Shown here: positions 17,691-27,469 of the stretch, piece by piece
Position numbering within the stretch: the stretch's first letter is position 1
How the letters are laid out: each line of letters opens with the position of its first letter
DNA from: Accumulibacter appositus
GTDB lineage: Bacteria; Pseudomonadota; Gammaproteobacteria; Burkholderiales; Rhodocyclaceae
NCBI RefSeq assembly: GCF_035440685.1
Contig: NZ_DAORMW010000013.1
Direction: 5' to 3' (one strand)
DNA: 64,000 nt
Program-made: the position numbers and the translations under genes
Notes under the pieces: model-generated
What the model was told of the DNA's origin: nothing
Seen by the model: the letters and a program-made list of their open reading frames with translations, nothing else
The model's database searches: none

Positions 17691-19517
17691 GTGCCTCTGA
17701 AAATACTCAGCGCCATCTTCCTAGCGCTTCTCCTTGGCGCCTGTACGCCGACGACGCTCAGTGGCGGGCCGGCGCCTGCACACTTGCAGGCCGACAGCGT
17801 GGCCAGCACTTCGGGGGTGATTCCTGCCCCGGTTCAACAGAGCCTCTCGCTACCGCGACCACGGCCGGCCGGCAAGACCGAGACCTACAGCGTGGTGGTC
17901 AACAGCGTCGCCGTGCACGATCTGCTTTTTGCTCTCGCCCGTGATGCCAAGCTGAACGTCGATATCCACCCCGGCATTGTCGGCGAAGTGACGCTCAACG
18001 CCATCGATCAGACCCTGCCGCAATTGCTCACCCGCATCTCCAAACAGGTCGACATGCGCTTCGAACTCGATGGCCCGAATCTGGCGGTGATGCCCGATAC
18101 GCCTTACCTGAAGAACTACAAGGTCGACTACGTCAACATCTCGCGCGACGTCACCGGCACAATAGCGACCAATACGCAGATTTCCACCAGCGCGCTGGCG
18201 ACCGGCAGTGGCGGTGCGGCAGGGACGGGCAACACCTCGCGAATTCAAATCGAGAACAAGTCGAACAACCGTTTCTGGGCGTCGCTCGAAAAGAATCTCA
18301 AAGACCTGCTACATGAGACCGACAAGATTTTCCCGGAAGGAACGACCGAGACGGTGACCGAGGAGGCTAGCTCGCAAAGCACGAGCGGCACGGGTGCCAG
18401 TGCGCCGGCACAGGCAAAGGGCTCTGCGGCTCGCCTGACCCAGCTCGCACAAAACTTGGCCGGCAGTCCGAATCCAGCGGCGCTGCAGAACACCGGCGCG
18501 ACCGTCGTCAAGCGCATGACTTTCCGGGAAGCGGCATCGGTGATTGTCAATCCGGAAGCAGGAGTGGTCGATATCAGGGCGACCTCCCGGCAGCACGAAC
18601 GCGTGCAGGAATTCCTCGATCGGGTCATGGGCAGCGCGCGGCGGCAGGTGCTGATCGAGGCGACAATCATCGAGGTTGGGCTGAGCGATGGCTATCAGCA
18701 GGGAATCGAGTGGAGCCGCATTACCAGTGGTAGCGACTACAGCGTGACCAAACCCGCGTTAACCACCAACGTCGGAAACGCGGTGACGCCCTACGTCATC
18801 AAATACCGGGACATCAATCCCTTGAATCTCCTGTCGACTGTGGAGCTGCTGCGTGCTTTCGGTACCGTCAAAGTGCTTTCCAGCCCGAAACTCACGGTCC
18901 TCAACAACCAGACCGCAACGCTCAAGGTTTCCGAGGATTTCGTTTACTTCAATGTCAAGCAGGACGTTGTTCCGGGTAATACCAACACCAATGCCACGGT
19001 GACCACGACGACCACACCGCAGTCGGTGTCGATCGGTTTCTTCATGAGTCTGACGCCGCAAATCAGTGATAACGGCACGGTGACCCTGAATGTTCGCCCG
19101 TCGATTTCCAGCATTGCCGAACTCAAGCAGGATCCCAACCCGAGCCTGGCCGCCAACAACATCAAGAACCTGGTGCCGCAGATCCGCATGCGCGAAATAG
19201 AGTCGATCATGCGTGTCGAAAGTGGCGACATCGCCGTTCTCGGCGGGCTGATGGAAGACCGCTTGGAGAACCGTGACGGGCGTCTGCCCGGCTTCGGCGA
19301 CATCCCGTTTTTTGGTGAGATATTCAACACCCGCAATAACTCGTCGACAAAGTCGGAGCTGGTGGTCCTGATCCGCCCAACGGTAATCAAGGACGCATCC
19401 ATCGACGGCGACTTCAGCAGCTTCCGCGACGTCCTGCCGGGCAAGGATTTCTTCAAGACCGATCAGGTCTACCGGCCTTTATCGCTTCCCGAGCGCACTC
19501 CGGAGCCCTTGCAGTGA
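17691..19517 (+). CDS. MshL-like secretin (outer-membrane pore)
   Basis: This 608-aa lipoprotein (lipobox LLLGAC) has an N-terminal secretin/STN domain (about 70-120: VAVHDLLFALARDAKLNVDIHPG) and a variable S/T/G/A-rich middle. The C-terminal secretin domain begins around residue 310 (LLSTVELLRAFGTVKVLSSP, VLNNQTATLKVSEDFVYF, AVLGGLMEDR). Secretins form the gated pore through which the pilus exits. It starts with GTG 17691 and its stop overlaps the next gene (GTGA). By gene order it is closer to MSHA and type II-like systems than to PilQ. Confidence 0.92.
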   Translation: MPLKILSAIFLALLLGACTPTTLSGGPAPAHLQADSVASTSGVIPAPVQQSLSLPRPRPAGKTETYSVVVNSVAVHDLLFALARDAKLNVDIHPGIVGEVTLNAIDQTLPQLLTRISKQVDMRFELDGPNLAVMPDTPYLKNYKVDYVNISRDVTGTIATNTQISTSALATGSGGAAGTGNTSRIQIENKSNNRFWASLEKNLKDLLHETDKIFPEGTTETVTEEASSQSTSGTGASAPAQAKGSAARLTQLAQNLAGSPNPAALQNTGATVVKRMTFREAASVIVNPEAGVVDIRATSRQHERVQEFLDRVMGSARRQVLIEATIIEVGLSDGYQQGIEWSRITSGSDYSVTKPALTTNVGNAVTPYVIKYRDINPLNLLSTVELLRAFGTVKVLSSPKLTVLNNQTATLKVSEDFVYFNVKQDVVPGNTNTNATVTTTTTPQSVSIGFFMSLTPQISDNGTVTLNVRPSISSIAELKQDPNPSLAANNIKNLVPQIRMREIESIMRVESGDIAVLGGLMEDRLENRDGRLPGFGDIPFFGEIFNTRNNSSTKSELVVLIRPTVIKDASIDGDFSSFRDVLPGKDFFKTDQVYRPLSLPERTPEPLQ

Positions 19518-20848
19518 GCCTGCTGATGGACGCCCTGCGGCGTGCCGAGGAGGCCAAACGCAAGGCCAGCGCCAGCGCCAGCGCTCGACCGCTGGCGACT
19601 GTGCCGGGCGAATTGCGGCTTGACCCTTTGCCGCCGGAAACGTCAGCGCGCGCCGAGACTAAGGAGCCGACCGAGACTAGGGAGGAGGCGCCGCTCTCCT
19701 CGCTTGCCGACGACCTCAATGCGGTCGAAGCTGATCTGGCTTTGCGAACTTCGTCAAGCAAAGGGGCAGCCACAGCGGCGACCACCCGAGCGGATTTCGA
19801 CCGTCAGCAGGCCGACGAGCGCACGGCGGCGAGAAATCTGTTTGCCGTCAAGCAGACGCCCCGGTCACGCACCTCCTTATGGCTCTTTCTCGGACTGGTC
19901 GGTGTGGCCACGATTGCTATCGGGGGCTATTTCTGGTGGCAGTTGCGGTCGATTCCCGCTGGCACGCTGTTGGCACCGACGGCCGCCGCTCGGCCGCCAT
20001 CCTATCCAGTGCCGCCCAGCCAACCCGCACACTCACCGCCCAGCCCGTCGCTGGCTGCGCCGGAGGCGGCCGCAGAAGTTCCTGGCGAGTCGCTGGAGTT
20101 GCCACCCGCCGACAGACGCGCGCCAGAAGTACCAGAGGCGCTAGCGCGGTCAGCGCCCGCGACGCGAGCTGCGGACTCTTCCGCCGCCTCGTCTGCGCCG
20201 CCAAGGCGCGCAGCCAGCGATGCGGCAAGTCGCCCGCGGGCAGCCGCGCCGGGGGTCTTCCAGCGCAGCAGCAACCACAAGCAGCTGGCGCAGGCTCTTG
20301 ACAAGGCCTACGACGCCTGGCTTGCCGACCGATTGGACGATGCCCGACGGGGCTACGAACAGGTTCTGCGCAGCGACCCGAGGAGTGCCGACGCGCTGCT
20401 CGGTCTGGCGGTCATCGCCAGCCAGCAGGGGCAACTCGAGCGCGCGCAGGCGCTCTATCTGCAGGTGCTCGAGTCCGATCCCGGCAATGTGACCGCGCAG
20501 GCGGCGCTGATCAACATGCGTGGGCAGAGCAGCGCCGCTCAGTCCGAGAGTCGTCTGAAGACTTTGATCGCCAGGCAGCCGGACTCGGCGGCCTTGTTTT
20601 TCGCGCTCGGTAACCTCTATGCCGGGCAGAGCCGCTGGAGCGAGGCGCAACAGGCCTACTTCCAGGCCTATTCTCTGGACCCGGGCAATGCCGACCACGT
20701 TTTCAACGTTGCCGTCAGTCTCGACCACCTGCGCCAGAAAAAGCTGGCCGCGCAGTACTATCAGATGGCCTTGACGGCCGCTGAAATCTCGCCCAGTGCC
20801 TTCGACCAGCATGCGGCCGCCCAGCGTATTCTTGACCTGCAGCAATGA
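19514..20848 (+). CDS. MshN-like membrane-anchored TPR protein
   Basis: This 444-aa protein has the MshN/PilW-like start MSLLMDALRRAEEAKRKASA, one membrane helix at about 120-140, a long alanine/proline-rich stretch, then TPR repeats from about residue 255 to the end (SADALLGLAVIASQQGQLERA, SAALFFALGNLYAGQSRWSE, the NADHVFNVAVSLDHLRQKK region). TPR lipoproteins and membrane proteins assist secretin or pilus assembly. Start GTG 19514 overlaps the secretin stop, and the ATPase gene follows at once. Confidence 0.86.
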   Translation: MSLLMDALRRAEEAKRKASASASARPLATVPGELRLDPLPPETSARAETKEPTETREEAPLSSLADDLNAVEADLALRTSSSKGAATAATTRADFDRQQADERTAARNLFAVKQTPRSRTSLWLFLGLVGVATIAIGGYFWWQLRSIPAGTLLAPTAAARPPSYPVPPSQPAHSPPSPSLAAPEAAAEVPGESLELPPADRRAPEVPEALARSAPATRAADSSAASSAPPRRAASDAASRPRAAAPGVFQRSSNHKQLAQALDKAYDAWLADRLDDARRGYEQVLRSDPRSADALLGLAVIASQQGQLERAQALYLQVLESDPGNVTAQAALINMRGQSSAAQSESRLKTLIARQPDSAALFFALGNLYAGQSRWSEAQQAYFQAYSLDPGNADHVFNVAVSLDHLRQKKLAAQYYQMALTAAEISPSAFDQHAAAQRILDLQQ

Positions 20849-22612
20849 GTGCCATCGTCTGCGGCGATCGCGGCTGATGAAGTGCCTGACTACTCGCTCA
20901 TGAACGCTCCCGCCCATTCCGCCTATTCCCGGCCGCTGGGCCAGATTCTGCTTGGCAAGGGCATTCTCAGCGAAGACCAGCTACGCATCGCCCTGCTCGA
21001 GCAGATGAAGAGCAACCGGCCGATCGGCAAGCTTCTGGTGTCGCTGGGCTTTGTCTCCGAGGCGACGCTACGCGACGCACTTTCGGAGAGTCTGGGCAAG
21101 CAGAGCGTCGATCTATCGAACGCGATCATCGACCCGTCGGCGCTGAAATACGTGCCGCGCGATCTCGCCAAGCGGCACCACCTGCTGCCGCTCGACTATG
21201 ACGCCGAGAACCTGCGTTTGACGGTAGCGATCGCCGACAGCAACGATATTGTCGCTCTGGACCGGATACGTACCCTGGCCAGCGACGAGATCGAGATCGA
21301 CACCCTGCTCGCCGGCGAGACGGAAATCGACCGCGCCATCGACCAGTACTACGGTCACGAGTTGTCGATCGACGGCATCCTGCACGAGATCGAGACCGGC
21401 GAGATCGACTTCCGCGGCTTGCAGTCCTCGGCCGACGAGTACAGCCAGCCGGTCGTTCGTCTGATCGACTCGATCCTCACCGACGCCGTCAAGCGCGACT
21501 CCTCGGACATCCACTTCGAGCCGGAAGCCAGTTTCCTGCGCATCCGCTATCGCATCGACGGCATGCTGCGCCAGATCCGCTCGCTGCATAAGACCTACTG
21601 GCCGGCGATGGCCGTGCGCATCAAGGTGCTCTCGGGCATGAATATCGCCGAAACACGTGCCCCCCAGGACGGCCGTATTTCGCTCAACCTGCGTGGTCGG
21701 CAAATCGATTTTCGCGTTTCCGCACAACCGACGATTCACGGCGAGAACATCGTCCTGCGTATTCTTGACCGGCAGAAAGGGATCGTGCCGCTCGAAGGCC
21801 TGGGTCTCGCCGACAAACAGCTCGATCAGCTGAAGCTGATGATTGCCCGACCAGAAGGGATCGTCTTCGTGACCGGCCCGACCGGCAGCGGCAAGACAAC
21901 CACGCTCTATTCGATCCTCAACCACATCAACTCCGAGGGCGTGAACATCATGACCCTCGAAGACCCGGTCGAGTATCCGATGACCCTGGTGCGGCAGACC
22001 TCGGCGGCCGATTCGCTGAAACTCGATTTCGCCAATGGCATCCGCTCGATGATGCGCCAGGACCCGGACATCATTCTGGTCGGCGAAGTGCGCGATGCGG
22101 AAACCGCCGAGATGGCTTTGCGCGCGGCGATGACCGGGCATCAGGTGTATTCGACCCTGCATACCAATTCTGCCCTCGGCGCCATACCGCGCCTGCTCGA
22201 CATCGGCATTGTGCCGGACATCATGGCCGGCAACATCATCGGCATCATCGCCCAGCGGCTGGTGCGACGGCTATGCGTGCACTGCAAGATCCCCTACCAG
22301 GCCGAGGCGCACGAGGCGCGTCTGCTAGGCAACCTTGCCGAGGGGCCGCGACCGGTGGTCTATCGGCCAGGCGGTTGCGAGCGCTGTGAGTTTCAGGGCT
22401 ATCGCGGGCGCCTGGCGATCATGGAACTGCTGCGCATCAATGGCGACATGGACGAGTTGATCGCCCGACGCAGCACGTTTCGGGAAATGCGTACGCTGGC
22501 CAGCCGGCAGGGCTTTGCCACCCTCGCCGACGACGGCTTGCGCCGCGTTCTCGACGGATCGACGGCGCTTGAGGAAGTCGGCCGGGTCGTCGACCTGACC
22601 GACCGGATGTAG
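20849..22612 (+). CDS. MshE-like pilus assembly ATPase with c-di-GMP-binding MshEN domain
   Basis: At up to 587 aa it has two tandem MshEN motifs near the N-terminus (RPLGQILLGKGILSEDQL at about 29-46 and RPIGKLLVSLGFVSEATL). These bind c-di-GMP in MshE of Vibrio. The GspE ATPase core has Walker A GPTGSGKTTT, Asp box EDPVEYPM, Walker B region DIILVGEVRDAETAE and the CxxC zinc motifs (CVHC, CERC). It powers extension of the pilus. The GTG at 20849 directly follows the preceding stop, but ATG 20900 (MNAPAHS) is an equally good start. Confidence 0.93.
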   Translation: MPSSAAIAADEVPDYSLMNAPAHSAYSRPLGQILLGKGILSEDQLRIALLEQMKSNRPIGKLLVSLGFVSEATLRDALSESLGKQSVDLSNAIIDPSALKYVPRDLAKRHHLLPLDYDAENLRLTVAIADSNDIVALDRIRTLASDEIEIDTLLAGETEIDRAIDQYYGHELSIDGILHEIETGEIDFRGLQSSADEYSQPVVRLIDSILTDAVKRDSSDIHFEPEASFLRIRYRIDGMLRQIRSLHKTYWPAMAVRIKVLSGMNIAETRAPQDGRISLNLRGRQIDFRVSAQPTIHGENIVLRILDRQKGIVPLEGLGLADKQLDQLKLMIARPEGIVFVTGPTGSGKTTTLYSILNHINSEGVNIMTLEDPVEYPMTLVRQTSAADSLKLDFANGIRSMMRQDPDIILVGEVRDAETAEMALRAAMTGHQVYSTLHTNSALGAIPRLLDIGIVPDIMAGNIIGIIAQRLVRRLCVHCKIPYQAEAHEARLLGNLAEGPRPVVYRPGGCERCEFQGYRGRLAIMELLRINGDMDELIARRSTFREMRTLASRQGFATLADDGLRRVLDGSTALEEVGRVVDLTDRM

Positions 22613-22617
22613 GATCG

Positions 22618-23820
22618 GTGCCGATCTACACCTATAAAGCGGTCAGTCCCGAGGGGCGGATGCTGGTCGGCCGGATCGACGCCCTCAACCTGGTCGACCT
22701 CGAAATGCGTTTGCGGCGCATGGAGCTTGATCTGGTCAGCGGCGAACCGGTCAGCCACCGCACGCTGTTCGCCAGCGGTGGCGTGCCGCGCCGGGAAATG
22801 ATTCACTTCTGCTTTCATCTTCAGCAGTTGGTGCGTGCTGGCGTGCCGGTCATCGAAGGGCTGACCGACCTGCGCGACAGTCTCGAACATCCGCGCTTCC
22901 GCGAGGTGGTGGCCAGCCTGATCGAAGCGATCGAGGGAGGGCAGACGCTGTCGCAGGCAATGGACAGTCACCGTAGCGTCTTTAACGCCGTATTCGTCAG
23001 CCTGATCCGCGCCGGTGAAACGACCGGTCGCCTGCCGGAAGTCCTGCAAAGTCTCAACGAGTCCTTGAAATGGGAGGACGAACTCGCCTCGCAAACGAAA
23101 AAAATGATCGCCTACCCCGCTTTCGTGGGCGTTATCGTCCTCGCGGCCAGCTTCTTCCTGATGGTATACATGGTTCCGCAGCTCAAGATGTTCGTCACCA
23201 ACATGGGGCAGGTCCTGCCGACGCAGACCGTGGTCCTCTTCTTCATCTCCGACCTGATGGTCGACTTCTGGTATGTTCTCCTCTTGCTGCCGGCTCTCCT
23301 GGCGCTCGGCGTGCGCGTCCTGTTGCACACCAATCCGCTGGCACGCTTTCGCTTCGACGGCGTCAAGCTTGGCTTGCCGTTTGTTGGCGGTATTCTGCGC
23401 AAGATCGCCCTCTCCCGTTTTGCCAACACTTTCGCCTTGCTCTACGCGTCCGGGATTCCGATTCTCGAATCCATCCGCACCACGCAGGACGTGGTCGGCA
23501 ATCTGGTCATTCGCCGGGGTCTCGAGCGCGTCGAGCAGTTGATCGGCGAGGGGCAGAACGTGACTGCCGCCTTTCACGCCACCGGCTTCTTTCCGCCGCT
23601 GGTGATCCGCATGCTGCGCGTTGGCGAGAATACCGGCGCCCTCGACGACGCCTTGATGAACGTCAGCTACTTCTACAATCGCGATGTCAAGGAGTCGGTG
23701 GCGCGCGTACAGCAGTTGATCGAACCGCTGCTTACCGTAGTCATGGGTGCGCTGCTCGGTTGGATCATGCTCTCCGTTCTTGGGCCGGTCTACGACGTGA
23801 TCAGCAAGATCAAGGTATAG
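22618..23820 (+). CDS. MshG-like (GspF/PilC) inner-membrane platform protein
   Basis: This 400-aa protein has the duplicated GspF domain and three membrane segments. Landmarks are MPIYTYKAVSPEGRM, FCFHLQQLVRAGVPVIEGL, the GETTGRLPEVLQSL motif and its second copy RVGENTGALDDAL. It is the platform on which the assembly ATPase acts. GTG 22618 lies five bases after the ATPase stop, so the genes are coupled. Confidence 0.94.
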   Translation: MPIYTYKAVSPEGRMLVGRIDALNLVDLEMRLRRMELDLVSGEPVSHRTLFASGGVPRREMIHFCFHLQQLVRAGVPVIEGLTDLRDSLEHPRFREVVASLIEAIEGGQTLSQAMDSHRSVFNAVFVSLIRAGETTGRLPEVLQSLNESLKWEDELASQTKKMIAYPAFVGVIVLAASFFLMVYMVPQLKMFVTNMGQVLPTQTVVLFFISDLMVDFWYVLLLLPALLALGVRVLLHTNPLARFRFDGVKLGLPFVGGILRKIALSRFANTFALLYASGIPILESIRTTQDVVGNLVIRRGLERVEQLIGEGQNVTAAFHATGFFPPLVIRMLRVGENTGALDDALMNVSYFYNRDVKESVARVQQLIEPLLTVVMGALLGWIMLSVLGPVYDVISKIKV

Positions 23821-23824
23821 CACG

Positions 23825-25366
23825 ATGGCTGCCAATCGCTTCCTCTACCTCAGCGCCCATCACTTGTCGGCTTTTTCCTGGCAAGCCGGCGTTCTCACCG
23901 ACGAGTCCTCGTTCGAAGCCAGCGAAGCGGGGCAGCTGGCTTTTGCCGACTACCTGGCGGCCAACTCGACAAGCGTCTTCTCGATCCTGGCCAACGTCTC
24001 GGACGAAGGTTTCCATATCGAGACCATCCCCTTCCTGCGTGGCGCCGATCGTCAGGCGATCATCGCCCGCAAGCTGGGACAGCTGTTCTTCAATGCCAAG
24101 CTGCAGACCGCGCTGTCGCTCGGGCACCAGAAGTCGCGCCGCAAGGACGAGCGCATCATGCTTGCCGCGCTGACCAGGCCCGAGGTTTTTGCCCCCTGGC
24201 TTGATGCACTGGCCAGGGGCGAGCTGGCACTTGCCGGCGTGCACTCCCTGCCGCTGCTGGCGCCGCTGTTGCTTCGCAAGCTGGGCATTCCCGCGCAGCC
24301 TTGCCTATTGCTGACCATCCAGGACCAGAGTCTGCGGCAGAGTTACCTGGAGAACGGCGAGCTGCATTTCAGTCGCCTGACGCCATTGAATAACAGCAGT
24401 ATTGGCGGCATAGCACAGACTTTCTCGAGTGAAGCCCTGAAACTGCAGCAATATCTGGTCGGTCAGCGCCTGATCGGGCGCAAACAGCCGATCAAGGCCT
24501 ATCTCCTGGCGCACGCCAGTGCCCGAAAGGCGATCGAGAATAGCTGTGTCGATAGCGAGGCCGTGTCTTTCGCGGTCCTTGATATCGAGGACAGCGCCCG
24601 CCAATGCAAGCTCAAGACAGTGCTCACCGGCACCCACTGCGAGCCCTTGTTCCTGCATCTCCTGGCCACAGATCCGCCGCGCGCGCAGTTTGCCAATGAT
24701 GATCAGCGCCACGACTACCATCTTTGGCTCCTGCGCTCGATCGTACGTAGGGCCGCTGCGGTCGTCTTGCTGAGTTGTCTGCTGCTCGCCGGCAAGCTGC
24801 TCTTCGACGCCGCGCAGATCGACAACGAGGTCAGCGTTCTGGCCAGCGAGACCGCACTGACTCGCCAGCGCTATGCGGACATCGTCAAGACCTTTCCACC
24901 GATTCCAACCACCAATGAAAACCTGCGCCGGGTGATCAACCGCTACGTCGAACTGGAGAAGAACAGCGGCTTGCCGACGACCATTTATGGTGAGATCAGT
25001 CGTGCCGTGGAGCGCGCCGAGTGGGTCGATCTGGAGGCCATCGACTGGCAAGCCGGGAAGCCGCAATCGCCGTCTGCGAGCGGCGCTGTCCCCGTCGTGA
25101 GTAGCGAGCTCCAGCCCGTGGATCATGAAATGGCAGTTGTTAGCGGCAGCTTGCGCCTTGGCGCCGACAGCAACCCGCGGCAGGTGCTGGCCGTTTTCAA
25201 TCGTCTTGTCGCTGCCCTCAGGGCCAACCCCCAGCTGCAGGTCGAAGTCCTGCAACAGCCCTTTGACGTCGAGTCGGGAAAGTCGCTCAAAGGTGGCGAC
25301 GCGGTGCTGGAGGGCAAGGAGCCGCGATCCTTCAAAGTGCAGATTTGGCGGACGATTGCCCCATGA
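23825..25366 (+). CDS. MshI-like pilus assembly protein (PilM/PilN-type)
   Basis: This 513-aa protein lacks strong universal motifs. The N-terminal 300 residues are consistent with an actin-like PilM/GspL cytoplasmic domain. A single membrane helix follows (about 312-333, RAAAVVLLSCLLLAGKLLF), then a coiled, PilN-like periplasmic part. Its place between the platform protein and a PilO-like gene supports the role of inner-membrane alignment subunit. It overlaps the next gene by ATGA. The name is by context; similarity is weak. Confidence 0.7.
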   Translation: MAANRFLYLSAHHLSAFSWQAGVLTDESSFEASEAGQLAFADYLAANSTSVFSILANVSDEGFHIETIPFLRGADRQAIIARKLGQLFFNAKLQTALSLGHQKSRRKDERIMLAALTRPEVFAPWLDALARGELALAGVHSLPLLAPLLLRKLGIPAQPCLLLTIQDQSLRQSYLENGELHFSRLTPLNNSSIGGIAQTFSSEALKLQQYLVGQRLIGRKQPIKAYLLAHASARKAIENSCVDSEAVSFAVLDIEDSARQCKLKTVLTGTHCEPLFLHLLATDPPRAQFANDDQRHDYHLWLLRSIVRRAAAVVLLSCLLLAGKLLFDAAQIDNEVSVLASETALTRQRYADIVKTFPPIPTTNENLRRVINRYVELEKNSGLPTTIYGEISRAVERAEWVDLEAIDWQAGKPQSPSASGAVPVVSSELQPVDHEMAVVSGSLRLGADSNPRQVLAVFNRLVAALRANPQLQVEVLQQPFDVESGKSLKGGDAVLEGKEPRSFKVQIWRTIAP

Positions 25367-25965
25367 GAATTGCGCCCGCCGACTTTCGCAAGCTGCAAGC
25401 GAGCATTCTGCTTGGCGTCTTGATGATCACCGCCGGCGCCCTAGTCCTCTATTTCTCGTTCGCCGTCAAGGAAGCCGCCGAGCAGGCCAGGGTCGGCATC
25501 GCTGCCCAGTTTGCGGAAGCCGACGGGAAGCTGCGGCAGGTACGTAACGAAGAGAGCGAGGTCAAGCAGAAATCGATTATCTTCAAGCAGCTGCAAGAGC
25601 GTGGCATCATTGGCGACGAGCAGCGCCTCGATTGGGTGGAGTTGCTGAAAGACATCCGCGACCAGCATCGCCTGATCGATCTGCGCTACGAAATTGCGCC
25701 GCAGCGCATGCTCGATGGGCAACTCGGGAACGACTTCGTTTTCTTTGCCAGCAGCATGAAACTGGAATTGAAACTGCTGCATGAAGAAGATCTTATTCGT
25801 CTGCTGGGCGATTTGCGGCGGCAGGCGAAGGCGCTGATCCGGGTCAAGAGCTGTCGCATCGAGCGCTTGCCGGCGACTGGCGAACAGCGTGGCGGCGGCC
25901 GGGCGAACTTGCTGGCCGATTGCGAAATCGAGTGGTTGACCTTGCGTGACATGCGCGGCAAATGA
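25363..25965 (+). CDS. MshJ/PilO-like pilus assembly protein
   Basis: This 200-aa protein has a short cytoplasmic start, one membrane helix (about 14-34, ILLGVLMITAGALVLYFSF), a coiled coil (about 35-75) and a compact periplasmic domain, which is the layout of PilO/MshJ. It would pair with the preceding PilN-like protein. Start ATG 25363 overlaps the previous stop and its own stop overlaps the next ATG, so this part of the operon is tightly coupled. Confidence 0.75.
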   Translation: MRIAPADFRKLQASILLGVLMITAGALVLYFSFAVKEAAEQARVGIAAQFAEADGKLRQVRNEESEVKQKSIIFKQLQERGIIGDEQRLDWVELLKDIRDQHRLIDLRYEIAPQRMLDGQLGNDFVFFASSMKLELKLLHEEDLIRLLGDLRRQAKALIRVKSCRIERLPATGEQRGGGRANLLADCEIEWLTLRDMRGK

Positions 25966-26003
25966 GCGGCGGCAGGGAAGTGCAGGAAAGGGCGGGAAGA
26001 TCA

Positions 26004-26468
26004 ATGAGCGAGGTTCTACCGACAGCAAAGTTCACCGCCGTGGCGGCGACGGTCTGGCTGCTGCTGGCGAGCGGTCCGTCAGCCGTTGCCGAGGAGCAGG
26101 CGCTGGGTCGCCTGTTCTTCACCCCGGAGCGCCGCCAACAGCTCGATTATCAGCGTGAAATGAATGTTCTCGACGAGCAGCAAGCGCCCGCCGACCCGAC
26201 GCTGACCATTGACGGCATTGTCACGCGCAGCAGCGGCCGGCGAACAGCCTGGGTAAACGGACAGGCACAGCACGAAGACGACTTTTGGAGTGGCCTGACG
26301 GTTACTCCGCGGCATGGGGATCCGGGCACGGTGCTGCTCGAGATCAGCGACGCGCCGGCCGCGAAAGCGCGTGTCGGACAGACCGTGAACCGCAACTCCG
26401 GCGAAACGACGGACCTGCTCAATGGCGGTCGCGTCAGAGTTCATTCGACGTCGCGAGGAGCGCGGTAG
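26004..26468 (+). CDS. Periplasmic MshK/PilP-like protein
   Basis: This 154-aa exported protein has a signal peptide ending near AVAEEQA. A segment LTIDGIVTRSSGRRTAWVNG recalls the GspC/PilP/MshK homology region that links the inner-membrane complex to the secretin. I place the start at ATG 26004 with GGGA upstream. ATG 25962, overlapping the previous stop, is the alternative and adds 14 residues. The name is inferred from context and one short motif. Confidence 0.65.
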   Translation: MSEVLPTAKFTAVAATVWLLLASGPSAVAEEQALGRLFFTPERRQQLDYQREMNVLDEQQAPADPTLTIDGIVTRSSGRRTAWVNGQAQHEDDFWSGLTVTPRHGDPGTVLLEISDAPAAKARVGQTVNRNSGETTDLLNGGRVRVHSTSRGAR

Positions 26469-26530
26469 GCGATGTCGCCGGCTGCAGAAGCGCTTCGCCG
26501 GGCGATCATGGGCAGTCGTACCGTGCAGCA

Positions 26531-27469
26531 ATGAAACGGCCGCGAATCGACCGGCGCCGGCGTGCGTGGCGAACACGCCAGAGCGGCATTGCGCTGCTGG
26601 CCATGCTCACCCTCTTGACTCTCTTCGGCTTGTACTTGTTTGTTGGGCAGCTCAGCGCGACCCAATATAGGCTGGGCAACCTTGAGACCGATGCGGCGGT
26701 TCTTGCCGCAGCTCGTGAGGCGCTGATTGGGCGCGCCGCCAGCGACGACAATCGTCCCGGCAGCCTGCCTTGCCCGGCGACAAGTGATGATGGCATTGTC
26801 CCGATATTTGTTCAGGGCAATGCCTGCCCGACTTACATCGGCCGCTTTCCATGGTACACACTGAAAGTGGGCGAACTACGCGACAGTGCCGGCGAGCTGC
26901 TCTGGTACGCCCTTGACCCCGCGTTGCGGGATCACCCCGTCGCCCAGCCGATCAACTCGCAGACAGCGGTGAACCTTACGCTGGATGGCGCACCGAACAT
27001 CGCCGCGGTCATTTTCTCAGCGCAGGCACCGCTGCCCAATCAGGGCGGTCGCCTGAGCAATAACCTCAGCGACTATCTTGACGCTAGCAACAGTGATGGC
27101 GACAACGCCTATGTTTCAGGTCCACGGTCGGATGCCTTCAACGATCAGGTACTGGCTGTCCCCAGGGAAGCCATTTTCCGCGTCGTCAGCCCGCGTGTGT
27201 TGGCAGAAGTCGGCGGTCCGGGGCCTGCTCCGTCGGAATGGGGCTTGCGCAAGTACCATGCCGACAACGGATATTTCCCTTGGGCCGACAGCAATGCTGA
27301 TGGCAATGGCGATGTCGGCACGATTTCCGGGGGCCTGCCCTACAACGAGTTGCTTCTCGCCCCCTGGCTGAGTGCCAACGGGTGGCTGTCGCGTATCGCC
27401 TACGAGCGACTCACTCCAGACTCGGCCAGGATACGCGTGAACAACAGTGCACGGACTGTCATCCCATGA
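26531..27469 (+). CDS. PilX/MshP-like minor pilus protein
   Basis: This 312-aa protein has a basic start, then a hydrophobic helix (QSGIALLAMLTLLTLFGLYL), like PilX-type minor pilins that lack a normal Phe+1. Its body contains EALIGRAASDDNRPGSLPCP, shared with the next gene (EALLGYAA..GRLPCPAP), so the two are distant relatives. It has several cysteines and an Asp/Asn/Gly-rich stretch (WADSNADGNGDVG) that may bind calcium. It probably belongs at the pilus tip. It overlaps the next gene (ATGA). Confidence 0.72.
   Translation: MKRPRIDRRRRAWRTRQSGIALLAMLTLLTLFGLYLFVGQLSATQYRLGNLETDAAVLAAAREALIGRAASDDNRPGSLPCPATSDDGIVPIFVQGNACPTYIGRFPWYTLKVGELRDSAGELLWYALDPALRDHPVAQPINSQTAVNLTLDGAPNIAAVIFSAQAPLPNQGGRLSNNLSDYLDASNSDGDNAYVSGPRSDAFNDQVLAVPREAIFRVVSPRVLAEVGGPGPAPSEWGLRKYHADNGYFPWADSNADGNGDVGTISGGLPYNELLLAPWLSANGWLSRIAYERLTPDSARIRVNNSARTVIP

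Noticed and set aside
22399..23835. 478-codon open frame on the minus strand
   Set aside because: It is antisense to the pilus ATPase and platform genes, which are certain; the long frame results from high GC content.
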